A stretch of 64,000 nucleotides of DNA, from the NCBI GenBank assembly GCA_029931535.1, contig JAQPZY010001670.1, forward strand, positions 4,612,501 through 4,676,500, in the 5' to 3' direction. The notes beneath the pieces were generated by a model. It saw nothing but the letters and a program-made list of their open reading frames with translations, did not search any database and had not been told where the DNA came from. Origin of the DNA: Margaritifera margaritifera. Taxonomy: Eukaryota > Mollusca > Bivalvia > Unionida > Margaritiferidae. Of the stretch, positions 1 to 12,372 are shown one piece after another. Made by a program: the position numbers and the translations under genes. Position 1 is the first letter of the stretch; the number at the start of each line of letters is the position of its first letter.

Positions 1-428
1 CACAATACAAAACAACAGCAATTATCGCAAGAACATGGAAATAAAACAGTCTTTAAACCAGCCAGAACTCTGCTATACAAAATTCATGCAACAATATAAC
101 TCTTTATTTAACACAATTTTCATCATAACAAAATGTGAAACAAATAATGTAGCATGTGATTCACACATTTTATGAAAAGAACTATCAATAACATATTATG
201 TTTTCAGTCTGCATGCACCTTTCTTTAGCAGAATCGTTTTATAATGCACTTTAGGGGTTACTTTCAAACACTCAAACACAAGAATGCATGACCACACAAT
301 GCAACAACACCACCATTACTGTAACTACTGGTTACCTCCTGTGTGGCGCATGTGGTGCTGGAGGCACTGAAATCAATTATGTAAACACTGAGATATACTG
401 ATATATGAATATAATATGACAAAACAAA

Positions 429-600
429 GTCCTTCATACCCCTGGGTACAAAAAAGTCCTTCATACCCCAGGGTACAAAAAAGTCCTTCATACCGCAGGG
501 TACAAAAAAGTCCTTCAAACCCCAGGGTACAAAAACAGTATGACAGCAACATACCCCAGGGTACAAAAACAGTCTGATAGCAACTGGTGTATTTAATCTT
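429..600. repeat. 27-bp minisatellite
   Basis: Four tandem copies of a 27-bp unit (gtccttcatacc-ccagggtacaaaaaa), then two diverged copies with 'agtatgacagcaac' inserts. The unit is a multiple of three, so the minus strand stays open as a 9-residue repeat (KDFFVPWGM). I regard this as a by-product, not a protein. Confidence 0.9.
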
Positions 601-1339
601 AGGGGGTCCTTCATACTAAAGAATACAGTCTGACAGCAACTACGTGTGTTTAAGCTTAGAGATTTTTCAAGTATCCAAACCAGGATAAATTCAGAAAGTG
701 CCATGTACATATTTTGTTGTTTTTTTAAAGTTAAATGGTTTTATAATGATCCAAATTCAAGTTCTTGTTTCTTTCTATTTTTTTGTACAGCATGTCTTTA
801 AAAACTGTAATACTGTGCCATTCCACATGGTAATAATTGCATGTCATTACTTTCAAGAATGAAAGAATTAATAGTCTATAATCCAAGATATTTTTCAAAT
901 ACCAAATATGTGAAGAAAAATTAAATGAAATTTTTTTTTAAATCATCAATTTCATTTATGAAACCGGATGAGGGAGTTGTGAAAGTTTCAGTTGCATCAG
1001 CCATAATGAACCCTGGGATGTAGGACATTGGCAAGTTAATAAGCATTTACTGAATTTAAATATTATTTATATAACGGGAAATGACAGGCTATCTTCATTT
1101 ACAAAAATACATGTACCTTTGTTTAGGTGTTATATGGCTTAAGAAGGTACTGTCATCATAGAGGTGAGAAAATAACATTAAGAATTTTGTAATTAGAACA
1201 TATATAATTGAAATTTTCTTCTTAATCATACCAATAGGTTTGATAAGCCATTTTGTCAACAAATGAGAGAATACATTGGACTTTAATTACTGAAACAAGA
1301 AACTAGCCATCCAATGGGCCCAAAAGGACTAAACAAGTA

Positions 1340-1514
1340 GATTGATTAGATTTGGTTTAATTGCAGGAAGGTTATATCATGCTGAGACAGGTAAAGTGCC
1401 TTGCCCATGGACACACCACAGCAGCCTATCTGGGCTCATTCGATTGTAGTAATCGAACCTGTGCCCTTCTGGTCACAAGTCTAATGCCTTAACCATTAAG
1501 CCACCGTGGCTCCC
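1340..1514 (-). mobile_element. tRNA-derived SINE, family 1
   Basis: The minus strand carries an internal RNA polymerase III promoter: A box 'TGGCTTAATGGTTAAGG' (complement of 1487-1503) and B box 'GGTTCGATTACT' (complement of 1448-1459). The body contains the complement of 'tgccttgcccatggacacac' and of 'gttatatcatgctgag'. Both body blocks recur at 46.7 kb, which defines the family. The left (3') boundary is approximate. The element lies in the intron or flank just downstream of the ZM exon, in the same orientation as the gene. Confidence 0.75.
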
Positions 1515-1620
1515 ATGTGGACTAAAGATTCTTTAATTCATCAGATACATGTGTTTCTGTAAATGAAGGTAACTTCTTAGAACTCTCTATTATGTAGAAT
1601 TCCTAGCTATAGTTCTTTAC

Positions 1621-1822
1621 CCTTGTTCTGTTTGCAACAATCCTGTCTGTTTCTCAACAATTTCCTTGGAGTACAGGCCAACGGGGGTGTTAAACTGTTG
1701 AGGTGTGACTGTGGCAAAGGCGAGTTTAGCCTGAACTATGCCACTGGTACCTTTTTCAGCCACAATCCCTGGGGAGGGGCTTCTTCTATTGGGGTCAAGA
1801 GGTCGTAATGCTTTAGGGGGCT
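1621..1822 (-). CDS. Zasp: Internal exon of the Zasp/PDLIM-family gene carrying the ZM motif
   Basis: 202 nt between an acceptor (gatgtttcag) and a donor (CAAGG|gtaaag) on the minus strand. It contains two bases, 66 codons and two bases. It reads PPKALRPLDPNRRSPSPG, then a short stretch, then ATVTPQQFNTPVGLYSKE and a Lys/Gln-rich end. 'QFNTPVGLYS' is the core of the ZM (Zasp-like) motif that binds the alpha-actinin rod at muscle Z-discs and stress fibres. Three of the four exons thus carry independent family signatures in one phase-consistent chain. The donor at 1620 is moderate. The exon that follows, and the LIM domains, would lie at lower coordinates or outside the window; I could not identify them in 1-1600. 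Confidence 0.93.
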
Positions 1823-2412
1823 CTGAAACATCAGTAACAACATGCATAGGATCAACAAAATAAATACAGGCTTTCACCATGAAAACGTGTGACAATTGCC
1901 ATGGCAGCTACAGGTGGCAATCACCATGGAAAAAAAGTAATGATAAAATGTAAGCAAGATAAACTAGAATATGACAATCACTGTGACAGTAACAAGTATA
2001 AAATAATACTTAAGATGAGATAAGTACAGCAATTTGATGTGTAATTTGAATGTGATTATAGTATGATGTAACTATGGAGCCTGCTAGCTCTCCAATTATC
2101 AAAAGATTATTGTGACACACACAATACAATCACCTTAGGAACAAGCACATAGACTTCCACAGCAAAAGACATAACAAATCAAAAGAAAATGTTATAACTG
2201 GATTGAAAATGTAATAACTTGATTTTTCTTCATGATTATCACTTCTGTTTTTTCTTCCCTCATAAAAAGCACAAAATATCTCTGAGGCAATTTTTATTTC
2301 TAGCACAAAATGCAGCATTAGGTAGTACACCGCAGTTTCATAAATTAGGCCCAATCAAATTAGAATGGATGTAAATGTACAGGAAATCAAGACAGAGATA
2401 TATCTATATAGA

Positions 2413-2900
2413 CAAGGTGTCGGCAACCTATGGCATGCATGTCGACGGTGGCATGCTAGACTCTATGGAAAGTGCAAAGTCTTAGGAATGTGACTTGTCT
2501 CATGGTACGCAGCTCTCCACGCAGCACTATACAATTGAGCGGATCTGGCACAGAAGTTCTAAAAGGTTGCCAGTGTCTGATGTAGACCATTGTTGGTCAA
2601 TATTTTGCTGTAAAAATATGTATAGGTCATTTAGGGTTCCCTACAGAATAGGGTACTGCATCCTGATGCAGATACCAACTGCATCTGATATGCAAAAGCC
2701 ACCCAAGTTTGAGGCTGAAATAGTAATTCTGCATGGTGTAAAAGTGTGCAAAATCAAAATGGATGACACCTATTCAGTTCCGATTTGAAGGCATCAATGA
2801 ACAGAGTTGCTTACATTTTCTGTTGATTCAAATGATGAGTCTCTGTGGGAAATGTCTGCTAAGCTTCAAAGTTTGGCACCAGCGATCTAAAGTGTGCATT
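2413..2900 (+). mobile_element. hAT-like transposon fragment (tentative)
   Basis: Begins with 'caaggtgtcggcaacctatggcatgcatg', which resembles the CAGGGGTCGGCAACC-type ends common to a group of animal hAT elements. The following few hundred bases are diverged, with short open stretches and no recognisable transposase motif. I did not find a matching inverted right end, so the right limit is arbitrary. Confidence 0.35.
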
Positions 2901-3232
2901 TGAGATGAGAGTTTGTGTTAGGAAATATCTGTTAAAAGAGAGAAATTGCTGATCCCACATGCTAAAGGAATGTCATGTGTAAGAGATTAACATCAAAACT
3001 TATTATTTATTTCATGTATATCAGTCTAGGACTGCTGATTCTTTTTTTTTTTTCATTTTTACACTCATCAATTAAGGTTTACTTTTTATAAGAAAAACTG
3101 TTTTGCTACCTACAGCAGAGACATTCCATTGACTTCAGAATTATTGGGAGTTACCTCCCTTATAATGCTTTTTTTCATTGGAATGTACAGTGATATAAAT
3201 GGGTAACATCTGTGTTTAAAGTAAGAGAATGC

Positions 3233-3454
3233 TAGACCTACTGTCAATGTTGTGTGCAGTGGTAATATATTGTCACAGACCTACGTCTATCTTGGTTGTG
3301 TGCAGTGGTAATATATTGTCAATACCTACTGTCAATGCTGTGTGCAGTGGTAATATATTGTCATAGACCTACTGTCAATGTTGTGTGCAGTGGTAATATA
3401 TTGTCATAGACCTACTGTCAATGTTGTGTGCAGTGGTAATATATTGTCATAGAC
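3233..3454. repeat. 43-bp minisatellite, 5 copies
   Basis: Five tandem units of about 43 bp (agacctactgtcaatg..., ..gcagtggtaatatattgtcat). The last three are nearly identical and the second is rearranged. Confidence 0.9.
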
Positions 3455-4018
3455 AAAAACACAAATCATGTTAATAAGACTAATATAATGTGGAAAACCT
3501 ATGTGATAAGAAAGATTTCACAAAGTGATAACAATTGTTGTGATATGAGGAGGACAGCCAGATGAATTAAAATAAATTACCTGACATAGATTAAGATTTG
3601 TGAATTATCTATTATAGGTAACTTCAGGCAAACAAGGTAAGCTACTTATAATATATGAATAAGAAAAGAAAAACTACTAATTCTAAAAGTTTTACAATTT
3701 AATAAAATTGATGAAAACTCGAAGGAAGGCTGTACAGTTCTTCAGGGGAATTGATGGCTAACATTTTTTAACAGTTTAAAAGTCAAGATTGAGCATCCCG
3801 AGATCAAAGTAGAAGCACAATTTACTTAGTTAGAAGAATTAGCTCAGCCAGTCCAAAACATACCAAGAAAGCTATTTCTTATTTGTTCTGTTGCCACATG
3901 CTTCTCTGTACAAACTTAACCCATAAAGAGAAAATTCAAACCTTTTTCCAAATGCACTTCAGGTGAGACAAAATTTATTTTATGATGTGCAAAATATAAC
4001 ATTCACAGTGTTACATAC

Positions 4019-4143
4019 CTTGTCCGCTGTTAAGTGTGTCCTGCAGGAACTTGAAAGACCGTGACTGGACCTGGGATGGTTTTTCTTCCTGTTCCACATC
4101 AGCATACTTTTGTGCGAGAGAACTAAAATTAGAGACCGGTTTG
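4019..4143 (-). CDS. Zasp: Internal exon of the Zasp/PDLIM-family gene (QSRSFKFLQ segment)
   Basis: 125 nt between an acceptor (catgtttcag) and a donor (CAAG|gtatgt) on the minus strand. It contains one base, 41 codons and one base. It reads KPVSNFSSLAQKYADVEQ, then a charged stretch, then QSRSFKFLQDTLNSGQ. The 'QSxSFxxLQ' segment is a recurrent hallmark of PDZ-LIM proteins of the ALP/Enigma/Zasp group, where it lies between the PDZ and LIM domains. The last base (G) is completed by AG at the start of the next exon, giving Glu, so frame is kept. The shift to near-random AT-rich sequence on both sides supports the exon limits. Confidence 0.92.
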
Positions 4144-4547
4144 CTGAAACATGATGGTACAAAATATTCCCATCAGTCGTTTACTGTATAATGACAAACC
4201 AAGGCAAAACACTTGACTATGCACCTATATTACATTAGTTTGCTTTTGAAAGGTCTTTGGCAAAACATGAGTGAAACTGATAATGTTCATAAGAAAGACA
4301 AAAATAACTACAAAATCAGCACACTTGAGTTATCAGAAAGCTTGGATAAAGAAACAAGAGGCTCAAACTGGACTTATACTGCTGGCTTACATAACTTAAC
4401 AGAGTTGACCATTTCATTAAGCTGGCTTATATAGTATTGTAAGAACATAATGTATATAAAGTATTTCCCAAATTTTACATCATGTTGACTTTACCTATTT
4501 TAGTACATCCTGATAAAAATTCTTTAAAAAGATAAAGGCATAATTAA

Positions 4548-5345
4548 TATGCATAGTTTCTTCATCATAACTGAAGTCATTCAAGATAAGATGCAAGATC
4601 ACTTCATTAATATCCATGGCTCATGCTCATTATCTAACTCTTCCAAGAACCTGAAGAGACAAGCCCATACTCCACATTTAAATCGAAATTGGATCGGAAT
4701 TATGGCTTTCAGAGTGGTAAAAAATTCAGCCAATCAGATGCAAAATCACTTCATTAGTATGCATGGATCTCACTCATCACTGAGCTCATCAAAGAGCCTG
4801 ATGATATAAGCATATTTCCAAGTTTGATCAAATCAGTTTAGAAATATAGCCTTGAGAGTGGTAAGAAGCTCAGTCAATCAGATGCAAAATTACCTCATTC
4901 ATATGTATGGATCTTGCTAATTTCTGAACCCATCCAAGATCTTGATGATATGAGCCCAAATTTCAAGTTTTATCAAAATTGGATCCGAAATATGGCTTCC
5001 AGAGTGGTAACAAGCTCAACCAATCAGATGCAACATAACCTCATTAATATGCATGCATCTTGCTCGTTATTGAACTTGTCTACAACCTTGATGACATAAG
5101 CATATATTCCAGATTTAATCAAAATCGGATTTGAAATATGGGCTCCAGAGTTCTAACAAGGTCAGCCAATAAGATCCAAGATTACCTCATTAATATACAT
5201 GGTTCTCACTCACTTTCGAACTTGTTCAAGATCTTGATGATATAAATTCATATTTCAAGTCTGATAAAAAGCATGGTTTCCAGAGTGGTAAGAAGCTCAG
5301 CCAATAAGATACAAGATCACCTCAATTATATGTGTATATGTCACC
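4548..5345. repeat. ~146-bp satellite, about 5.5 copies
   Basis: Recurring blocks 'ccagagtggtaa', 'caatcagatgcaa', 'cattaatatgcatg' and 'cttgatgatataagc' are spaced about 146 bp apart. Copies differ by 15-25% by eye, so the array is old. It fills much of the intron between the 6269 and 4019 exons. Confidence 0.85.
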
Positions 5346-6045
5346 CATTAACAAACTGGGCGTGTCTGAAAATCAGGGTACATAATTCTGCTAAAAGATT
5401 ATGTAGTATATGCTGAAAATTAACTCAGCACACTAACAATCAAACTCAGGCAAGCTCTCATTGATATGAAGCTACCTACAAAATTTACCTTAACTCCAAC
5501 AAAACTTAAGGCAGTCATCGTGTGGAAACCAAATTCCACCAAATTTGGTTAAGAAGTTGTTATGTAGAAATGAATATGGGTGGGTATGACAATCAGGAGA
5601 TATAATTCCACTTAACGAAGATGGAGAAGGCTGACACTTGAACTTAGTCAAGATCTCAACAATATCAAGTTGCACATCATATTTGGCTGAAATTCTGTAA
5701 TAGTTAAGGGATTTTTTATGCAGAACAAAAGTGGATGGGTCTGACAATAAAGGACTATAACTCTGCTAAACAATGTAGAACACTAGCATTTAAACTAAGC
5801 CAGGATCTCATCAATATCAAGCCCCATACCGACTAGAATGAAATCCAATAATAATTAAGGGAGTTACTGTGTGGAAACCAAAGTGGGTGGGTCTGACAAT
5901 CTGAAGCTGTAACTATGCTAAACAAATGAAGATTATTGATAATCATATTCAGCCACGGTTTCATCAATATCAAGCTTATAAAAAAAAAATTTGAACTGAA
6001 ATAATAATTAAGAAAGTTATTGTGTGGAAATAAAAGTGAGATAGA
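5346..6045. repeat. ~152-bp satellite (family shared with 46.0-47.5 kb), about 4.5 copies
   Basis: The blocks 'gtgggtgggtctgacaat', 'ctataactctgctaaa', 'atcaatatcaagc' and 'gaaatccaataataattaa' recur about every 152 bp. The same blocks in the same order occur at 46.0-47.5 kb. The array runs into a gacaga/gatgga-rich tail near 6030-6090. Confidence 0.85.
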
Positions 6046-6268
6046 CAGATGAACAAAAGGATGGATAGATTAAATGACAGACAAATGGAAGGGCAAAATT
6101 TAACATCCCTCAGTTTCCAAAAAAAAGTGGGGGACAAAAACCAGGCCCACATCTTTATCAAACACACCATATCATGTAATATGGAAGTTCCTGGTGATGA
6201 TAAAACAGCTAACAAATTAGTATATAGTGACAGATGAGATCAGTTGAACCATTTCTGTTTGACCCTAC
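6046..6268. other. Satellite tail and short unique stretch before the Zasp exon
   Basis: Contains the 'acagatgaac..ggatggatag..gacagac' tail of the preceding satellite, then AT-rich sequence with no feature I can assign. A poly-G run (about 14 G) lies to the right at 6799-6812. Confidence 0.6.
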
Positions 6269-6387
6269 CTGCCAATATTGAGGTTTTGTGTCTGCTGAGT
6301 AATGCCACTCACTCCTGAAGACCCATAGGGAGTTGGAGCCTTGTTTGCAGTTGCACCAAATGGTTTTGCACTCTTATTGTAGAGGGA
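6269..6387 (-). CDS. Zasp: Internal exon of the Zasp/PDLIM-family gene (SAKPFG segment)
   Basis: 119 nt between an acceptor (ttcatgtgcag) and a donor (GGCAG|gtaggg) on the minus strand. It encodes 39 full codons beginning SLYNKSAKPFGATANKAP and ending TQNLNIG, plus two bases (AG). The AG is completed by the C that opens the next exon, giving Ser. The 'N(K/R)SAxPF' segment matches the short motif found just before the ZM region in vertebrate ALP-type PDLIM proteins (family knowledge, from memory). The donor is +1/+2 canonical but weaker than consensus at +4 to +6, so alternative use of this exon is possible. Intron to the next exon: 2125 bp, filled largely by two satellite families. Confidence 0.85.
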
Positions 6388-7368
6388 CTGCACATGAAAA
6401 AAGAAAAAAGATATTTGTTGACATGAGGTTTAAAGAGATACATGTCTTAGGAAGTTTAACTGAATCAAGATGTGAAATAGAGCAACTTCTATGCTATGTT
6501 TTATATTAAATAACATTCAAAAAGAAATCCAGAGAGTTTCGTTTTAAAGTCATGTAGCAAACCTTTGAAAAACAACACAGAAATTCTCCACCACAAAGTA
6601 TCGAAGAGTAATAAATGTTCACAACCGTTGGCAGCCAATCCAAAATTAGCTTACTATCATTAAAGAATACAGCATAAAAAATAAGCAATAAAAACATCAC
6701 TTGCAATAAACTGAACTGAGATGTACAACCCGAGACAAACATACAACCCAATATCAAAGTAGACATAATTAAACCCTAGTTTTTTATATTTAAAAAAAAG
6801 GGGGGGGGGGGGACATTCATTATTGGATAGGGTTTCACATAAATAAAAAAATAAAAATGTCAAGACTTTTACATAAAATTAGATGTTTCAATGTTAAGTG
6901 TGTTGACATCCATACATGTCAAAATAACTTTAAGGGTCTAAAGCAAAAGTTATAACAACAATAGACTTTGTTTTCAAGAGGAATTACTACTATCCCATTC
7001 CCTTTTACAGACAAAAATAAGTGAGACAGGCGGTACCGGTAACTAACAGGAATTCAGTCAAATGATGAAATCTTTCACTAGAATTACTGCTGTCTTGGAT
7101 GACAAACATAATTTTCCCCTGGCATGCCATGATTGTGCTAATTACTGTGACCTTTGATAGGCACTACATTCTTAGATTTTTTACAGAAACTTCCAGGACT
7201 TCAGGAAACCTGATGCAGAAGAAAATGGCAGAAAAAAATCTCTCATCTGTTTTTAAATTTATGTACAAAATGAATTACAATATTCATGAAAAATGTTAAC
7301 AAGTTCGATCACATCGAACTGTCTCTGAAATGCCAACCATACAACCCTAATGCTTTATATTATTGTAT

Positions 7369-8118
7369 GCAATAGTGGTCCCCTCTTGTTATGCCACTCC
7401 TTCTGCAATGAAAAGGTGGCCTTATAAAATAGGTGTCCTCTCATAAGGGGGACAAAATGATTAAAATATAATACTGTGGTATTGGGCAACATGGCCTTAC
7501 AAAAGAAGTAGTCTTTCATGAGGGTGACAAAATGATTAAAATATAATATTGTGGTGTTGGGCAACATGACCTTATAAAATGGGTGGCCTCTCATGAGCTG
7601 GACAAAATGATTAAAATATAATATTGGTTTGGGCAACATGGAATTATAAAAGGGGTGGCCTCTCATGAGGGGGATAAAATGACTAAAATATAATAGTGGT
7701 ATTGGGCAATATTGCCTTATAAAAGAGGTGGCCTCTCATGTGGGGAACAAAATGATTAAAATATAATATTGTGGTGTTGAGCAACATGGCCTTTTAAAGG
7801 GGTGGCCTCTCATGAGGGGGATAAAATGATTATATAATATTGTGGTGTTGGGCAATGTGGCCTTATAAAAAAAGGTGGCCTCTCATGAGCAGGACAAAAT
7901 GATTAAAATATAATAGTGGTTTGGGGCAACAAGGCCTTGTAATAAAGGTGGCCTTTCATGAGAGTGACAAAACGATTAAAATATAATATTGTGGTATTTG
8001 GGCAACATGGCCTTACAAAAGGGTTGGCCTCACTTGAGGGGACAAAATTATTAAAATGTAATAGTGGTTCGGGGTAACATGGCCTTACAAAAGAGGTGGT
8101 CTCTCATAAGGGGGACCA
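7369..8118. repeat. 75-bp array (about 10 copies) enclosed by an inverted end sequence
   Basis: About ten units of roughly 75 bp (block 'gggcaacatggccttataaaa', block 'ggtggcctctcatgag', block 'gacaaaatgattaaaatataat'). The array opens with 'tgcaatagtggtcccctctt' (7369-7388) and closes with the inverted counterpart 'aagggggaccactgca' (8109-8124 region). The pair GTGGTCCCC/GGGGACCAC suggests that the array grew inside a terminal-inverted-repeat element. Confidence 0.85.
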
Positions 8119-9454
8119 CTGCAGATTTACACACATACATGTATATCCTAGAGCAGCTAACAAAACTTAAGTTGGTTTAACTGCCTTTGATGTTGTGCTT
8201 AGTATGTCAATTATATTAAATTGATAACATCTGAATCCTGGATTTGTATGGCATACAAGTAGGCAAGTTTCAAGATCTACATTTTTGGTACTTCTTACAG
8301 TTACCCCAATTACTGGTACAGAATCAAGTGAACACAATTATATTTGTAGATACTAATTTTCACTGAGTTTACTAAACAACAATTTAGAAATCCAGCGAAA
8401 ATCATTGTTTTCATCAACCCCCTTGTTTGGAAGAATAAGCAGATCCATAAATTTAAGTGTCAATGAACATATCATCTGTTGCAAAACCATGAAAAAATTT
8501 ACCCTTGAAAGATAAAAAATTTCAAAGTACTGTGGATACATGTACTTTCATTAGTAGTGTACAAAGTTTTGTGAATAATCTTATTTTGGGAATTCTACTG
8601 GGTAGAGACCTCTAACTGTACACATTTAGCTGCTGGAATCTAGACTTTCATTAGAGCTACATAAATGTCAAACAACAATAGATTTTCTGACCTTTTAAGT
8701 AAAACAATAAGTCAAAATATGGATGTCTGAATGCCATTACAAAGGTTGAGGTATTTCCATTTTGATTGTCACAGCAGAATATTTTAAGTGTCAATACCAC
8801 AGAAGGATATTTTGTGTGTCATTTCAACAGCAGGATATATTGTGTGTCACTTTTTAAGTATGACCTAAATGTTAATATTAGGTTTCTGGCACTTAATTTT
8901 CCTGTAGAAGTTGGCCACCACTTTGCCACTAAGTGTACTCTAGTATTTACCTGTATTTTTATCACATCATTAAAAGGGTATAAAACAGATAGTATTTGTT
9001 CCAAAAAGTGAGGCTTTCCCTAACTATGAAGGTAATTGTCACTTATATCATTGTTTTTCAAAAGATGAGCTATATAAGTAGAGTAGTTACTGGCAGATAT
9101 CTATATTTAGTTGTAAAACCTAAAATAACTCCTCCAGCTGAAGAGGGTCAATGGTTCAAAACAGTCATAGATAAAATAATACAATAGATTACCATAAGTA
9201 GTCCTTTTGGAATGAATATAAACAACCCAAACCTTCAGGGCTATCAAACTTATCAAACCATGAAGTATGCTGTCCTAGGAAGAATTTGATGACCTGTATA
9301 AACATACAGCTGTACAAGTTCATGTTTATCATTTACTAAAGTTATACTGAGGACCTGTCCTTATTAAAACTGGATACACAGTTCAAAATCCAAAATTACT
9401 GATACATGCCTTCCTAATGAAAGCTACAGGATATCAACTCTCTGGACTTGATGG

Positions 9455-9834
9455 AAAGCATGGCTAAAACTGTCTGGATATCAGGTTGTCATGAGAGATG
9501 ATAGTGTTAAAGCATGGCTAAAACTGTCTGGAAAACAGGTTGTCATGAGAGATGATAGTGTTAAAGCATGGCTAAAACTGTCTGGATATCAGGTTGTCAT
9601 GAGAGATGATAGTGTTAAAGCATGGCTAAAACTGGATAATAGGTTGTCATGAGAGATGATAATGTTAAAGCATGGCTAAAACTATCTGGATAATAGGTTG
9701 TCAAGAGAGATGATAGTGTTAAACCATGGCTAAAACTGTCTGGATAACAGGTTGTCATGAGAGATGATAGTGTTAAAGCATGGCTAAAACTGTCTGGATA
9801 ACAGGTTGTCATGAGAGATGATAGTATTAAAGCA
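9455..9834. repeat. 54-bp minisatellite, 7 copies
   Basis: Seven tandem units of 54 bp (aaagcatggctaaaactgtc.., ggttgtcatgagagatgatag). Units 2-4 and 6-7 are almost identical. One copy lacks an 8-base block. The period is a multiple of three, so the minus strand stays open over the array. Confidence 0.92.
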
Positions 9835-10079
9835 ACCACTGCATATGGTAAAAATTGCACATGGTTAATTTTGGTGATTTTTTTTTTAAGACCGAGTTAC
9901 CAATTGGGAAAATTTCAACCACACAAAAATAGAATACAATATTTGGAGATTGTTAAATTGTAGAAACACGAACAAAAATGTGCATCTTTCAAAAATTGGA
10001 GATTTGCAAAATTTCAACAATGCAGACATTTCCCCTATGTATAAAATTTGCCAAAATCAGCTTGCAGATCAGGGTTCAC

Positions 10080-10530
10080 AAGGGACTTTTAGATACTTTT
10101 TTGGCAAGCAGCAAACACTTCCCCCACCCCATAGCACAGCCATAAATCAAACACATACAATAGTTACCTCCTCCCCAATCCCATGGCACAGCCAAAATCC
10201 AAATACATAACAGCTACTTCTTCCCCCACCCCATGGCACAGTCATAAATCAAACACATACAACAGCTACTTTAATGGCAAATCCTTGTGCTTTTTATTAC
10301 ACATTCCCCTATCAACCACACCTTCGCCCAGAAGTCATTTAAAGTCGGATAAAAAAAATATTAAAAAATGGCACTGTAACTACAAAATTTGTATATATGA
10401 CCTCTTGCTCCTCCCAGGCACCCTTGGGGAGAGGCAAAAAAAACTACACCAGTAGCCCCTCTTACATGTGGCTATCACATGGGGCTATGTACAAATAAAT
10501 TTCCACACAGTATTTTAGGGGATATGCAAT
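10080..10530. repeat. Dispersed repeat, copy 1 of 3
   Basis: Shares with 20110-20690 and 59600-60180 the order 'atggcaaatcc..tgctttttattaca', a C-rich tandem section (ccaccccatggcacagcc), 'aaatattaaaaaatg..', a 'gacctc..ctcccaggca.ccttggggag' block, and 'cccctcttacatgtggctatcacatggggctatgtacaaa'. This is a multi-part repeat with a variable tandem section in the middle. I cannot assign a class. Confidence 0.65.
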
Positions 10531-11349
10531 GTACAGTGCATAATTTGAAACATGAGCTTATCCCAGGGCTCAGTTATGTTTACCTAAGAATTTCTCAGAC
10601 CATTAATCACTGGTCTGACACAATCCAGCATTATGATCTGAATCAACTGAACACTGATTCCAAACGGAGTCCAGTTAGCTCTACATGAATATTGTGATAA
10701 AGGTTGCATTATGAAAAGCCACTGGAATGTACCAGGAAAGTACCTTCTTGATTGATTAATTAATAATGAATGTATTTATGGGGTTAAGTATGTATCAATA
10801 TCGCAGCACTGCAAGCTTATACCAGTCATACAATGTTAGTGCCCTCAAGTGTGGGTCAATTACTATACATGTAAAAATACCACCAAATGTAGACATATAC
10901 AGGTGTGCCAAGAATGTTATTCAGGCTGCAATGAAATAAATAAAATGGCCATCCCCGACATAATTTGTCTACCTGTTACATATACATACTGGATGACATC
11001 AGGCATTCATGTGTGAAGCAAGCGTGTATTATTATTGAGATAAATTAATCAGTACTATGTCATTATACATGTTACTTTTATGAGGTTGTTGTTTTATACC
11101 TAATAGATACAAATCAATCAAAATTATATCATCACACATGATACTTTTATATGAGGCTGTTGTTTTATATATTGGTGTATAACATAGACTTGATATTTGA
11201 CTGTCCGTATAAAAAATTCATATTATATCTCAAACTTTCGCTTTGTTTCTGACTCTGTACTTGTAGTCTTTATTAATAAAATGAGTCAATGACATTTCTT
11301 TTAAACCCTGTTTAGAAGATTTAAAATTGCAAATCCAAAGGAACAACAT

Positions 11350-12340
11350 CTAATTCTGTCCCTGTGATATGATACAGTAGAGTACTCCCTCACTATAACA
11401 CTGTTCATGGAAGCCATGTGTCAGTGATATGATATAGTAGAGTAATCCCTCATTATAATGATGTTCACTGAAGCCATGCCCCAGTGATGAAAAGCACAGT
11501 ACTCCCTCATTATAATGATGTCCACAAAAGAACTGTCCTGTTGATGACACAGTACAGTACTCCCTCATTATAATGTTCACTGAAACCAGGTCTCAGTGAT
11601 GATACAGTACAGTACTGCCTCGTTATAATGCTGCTCACTAAAGCATTGTCCCAGTGATTTAACACAGTACAGAACTTCCTTATTTAATGCTGTTCATGGA
11701 AACTTCATCACAGTGATTTTATACAGTACAATACTCCCTCATTATTATGTAATTCATGTAAGCCTTGTCCCAGTATAATGATATAGTACAGTATTCCCTC
11801 ATTATATTGCTGTTCATGGAAGCCTTGTCCAAGTAAATGTATACAGTACAGTACATTTCTCCATCAATTATCATTGTTCATGGAAGCCATGTCCCAGTCA
11901 TTTGATACAGTACAGTTCTCCCTCATTATTACACTGTTAATGGAAGCCATGTCCCAGTCATTTGATACAGTACAGTTCTCCCTCATTATTACACTGTTAA
12001 TGGAAGCCTTGTGCCAGTCATTTGATACAGTACAGTACTCCATCATTATAACACTTTTCACGGATGCCATGTCCCAGTCATTTGATACAGTACAGTACTT
12101 CCTCATTTACACTGTTGATGGAAGCCTTGTGCCAGTCATTTGATACAGTACAGTACTCCCTCATTATAATGGTGTTAATGGAAGCCATAAATGTGGACTG
12201 TTTTGAATGTGAGGTCATCTTATATATAGGTATTTTATTATTAATATTACTATTAAATAATTAAATGGGATCCATTACCATATCTGCCTTATGAAATGAA
12301 TCACCTTATAGTGAGGTGCTTTATAGTGAGGGATTAATGT
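11350..12340. repeat. 60-bp array (about 14 copies) enclosed by inverted 'tccctcactataa' ends
   Basis: Around fourteen units of about 60 bp (gatacagtacagtactccct, cattataaca ctgttcatgg, aagcc.tgtcccagtcattt), best conserved at 11880-12170. The array opens with 'gtactccctcactataaca' (11381-11400) and ends, after unique sequence, with the inverted copy 'ttatagtgagggatta' (near 12321-12336). Thirteen bases match exactly between the two ends. It lies just downstream of the 12373 exon. Confidence 0.85.
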
Positions 12341-12372
12341 ACTTATTACCTTACCAAGGTATGCTAACTTAC

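Noticed and set aside
940..1035. Possible exon downstream of the ZM exon (minus frame MSYIPGFIMADATETFTTPS)
   Set aside because: No acceptable splice sites around it and the phase does not fit the exon ending at 1621. It is left unassigned.
1440..1514. tRNA gene on the minus strand (A and B boxes)
   Set aside because: There is no intact acceptor stem or anticodon arm, and the sequence continues into a SINE body shared with 46.7 kb.
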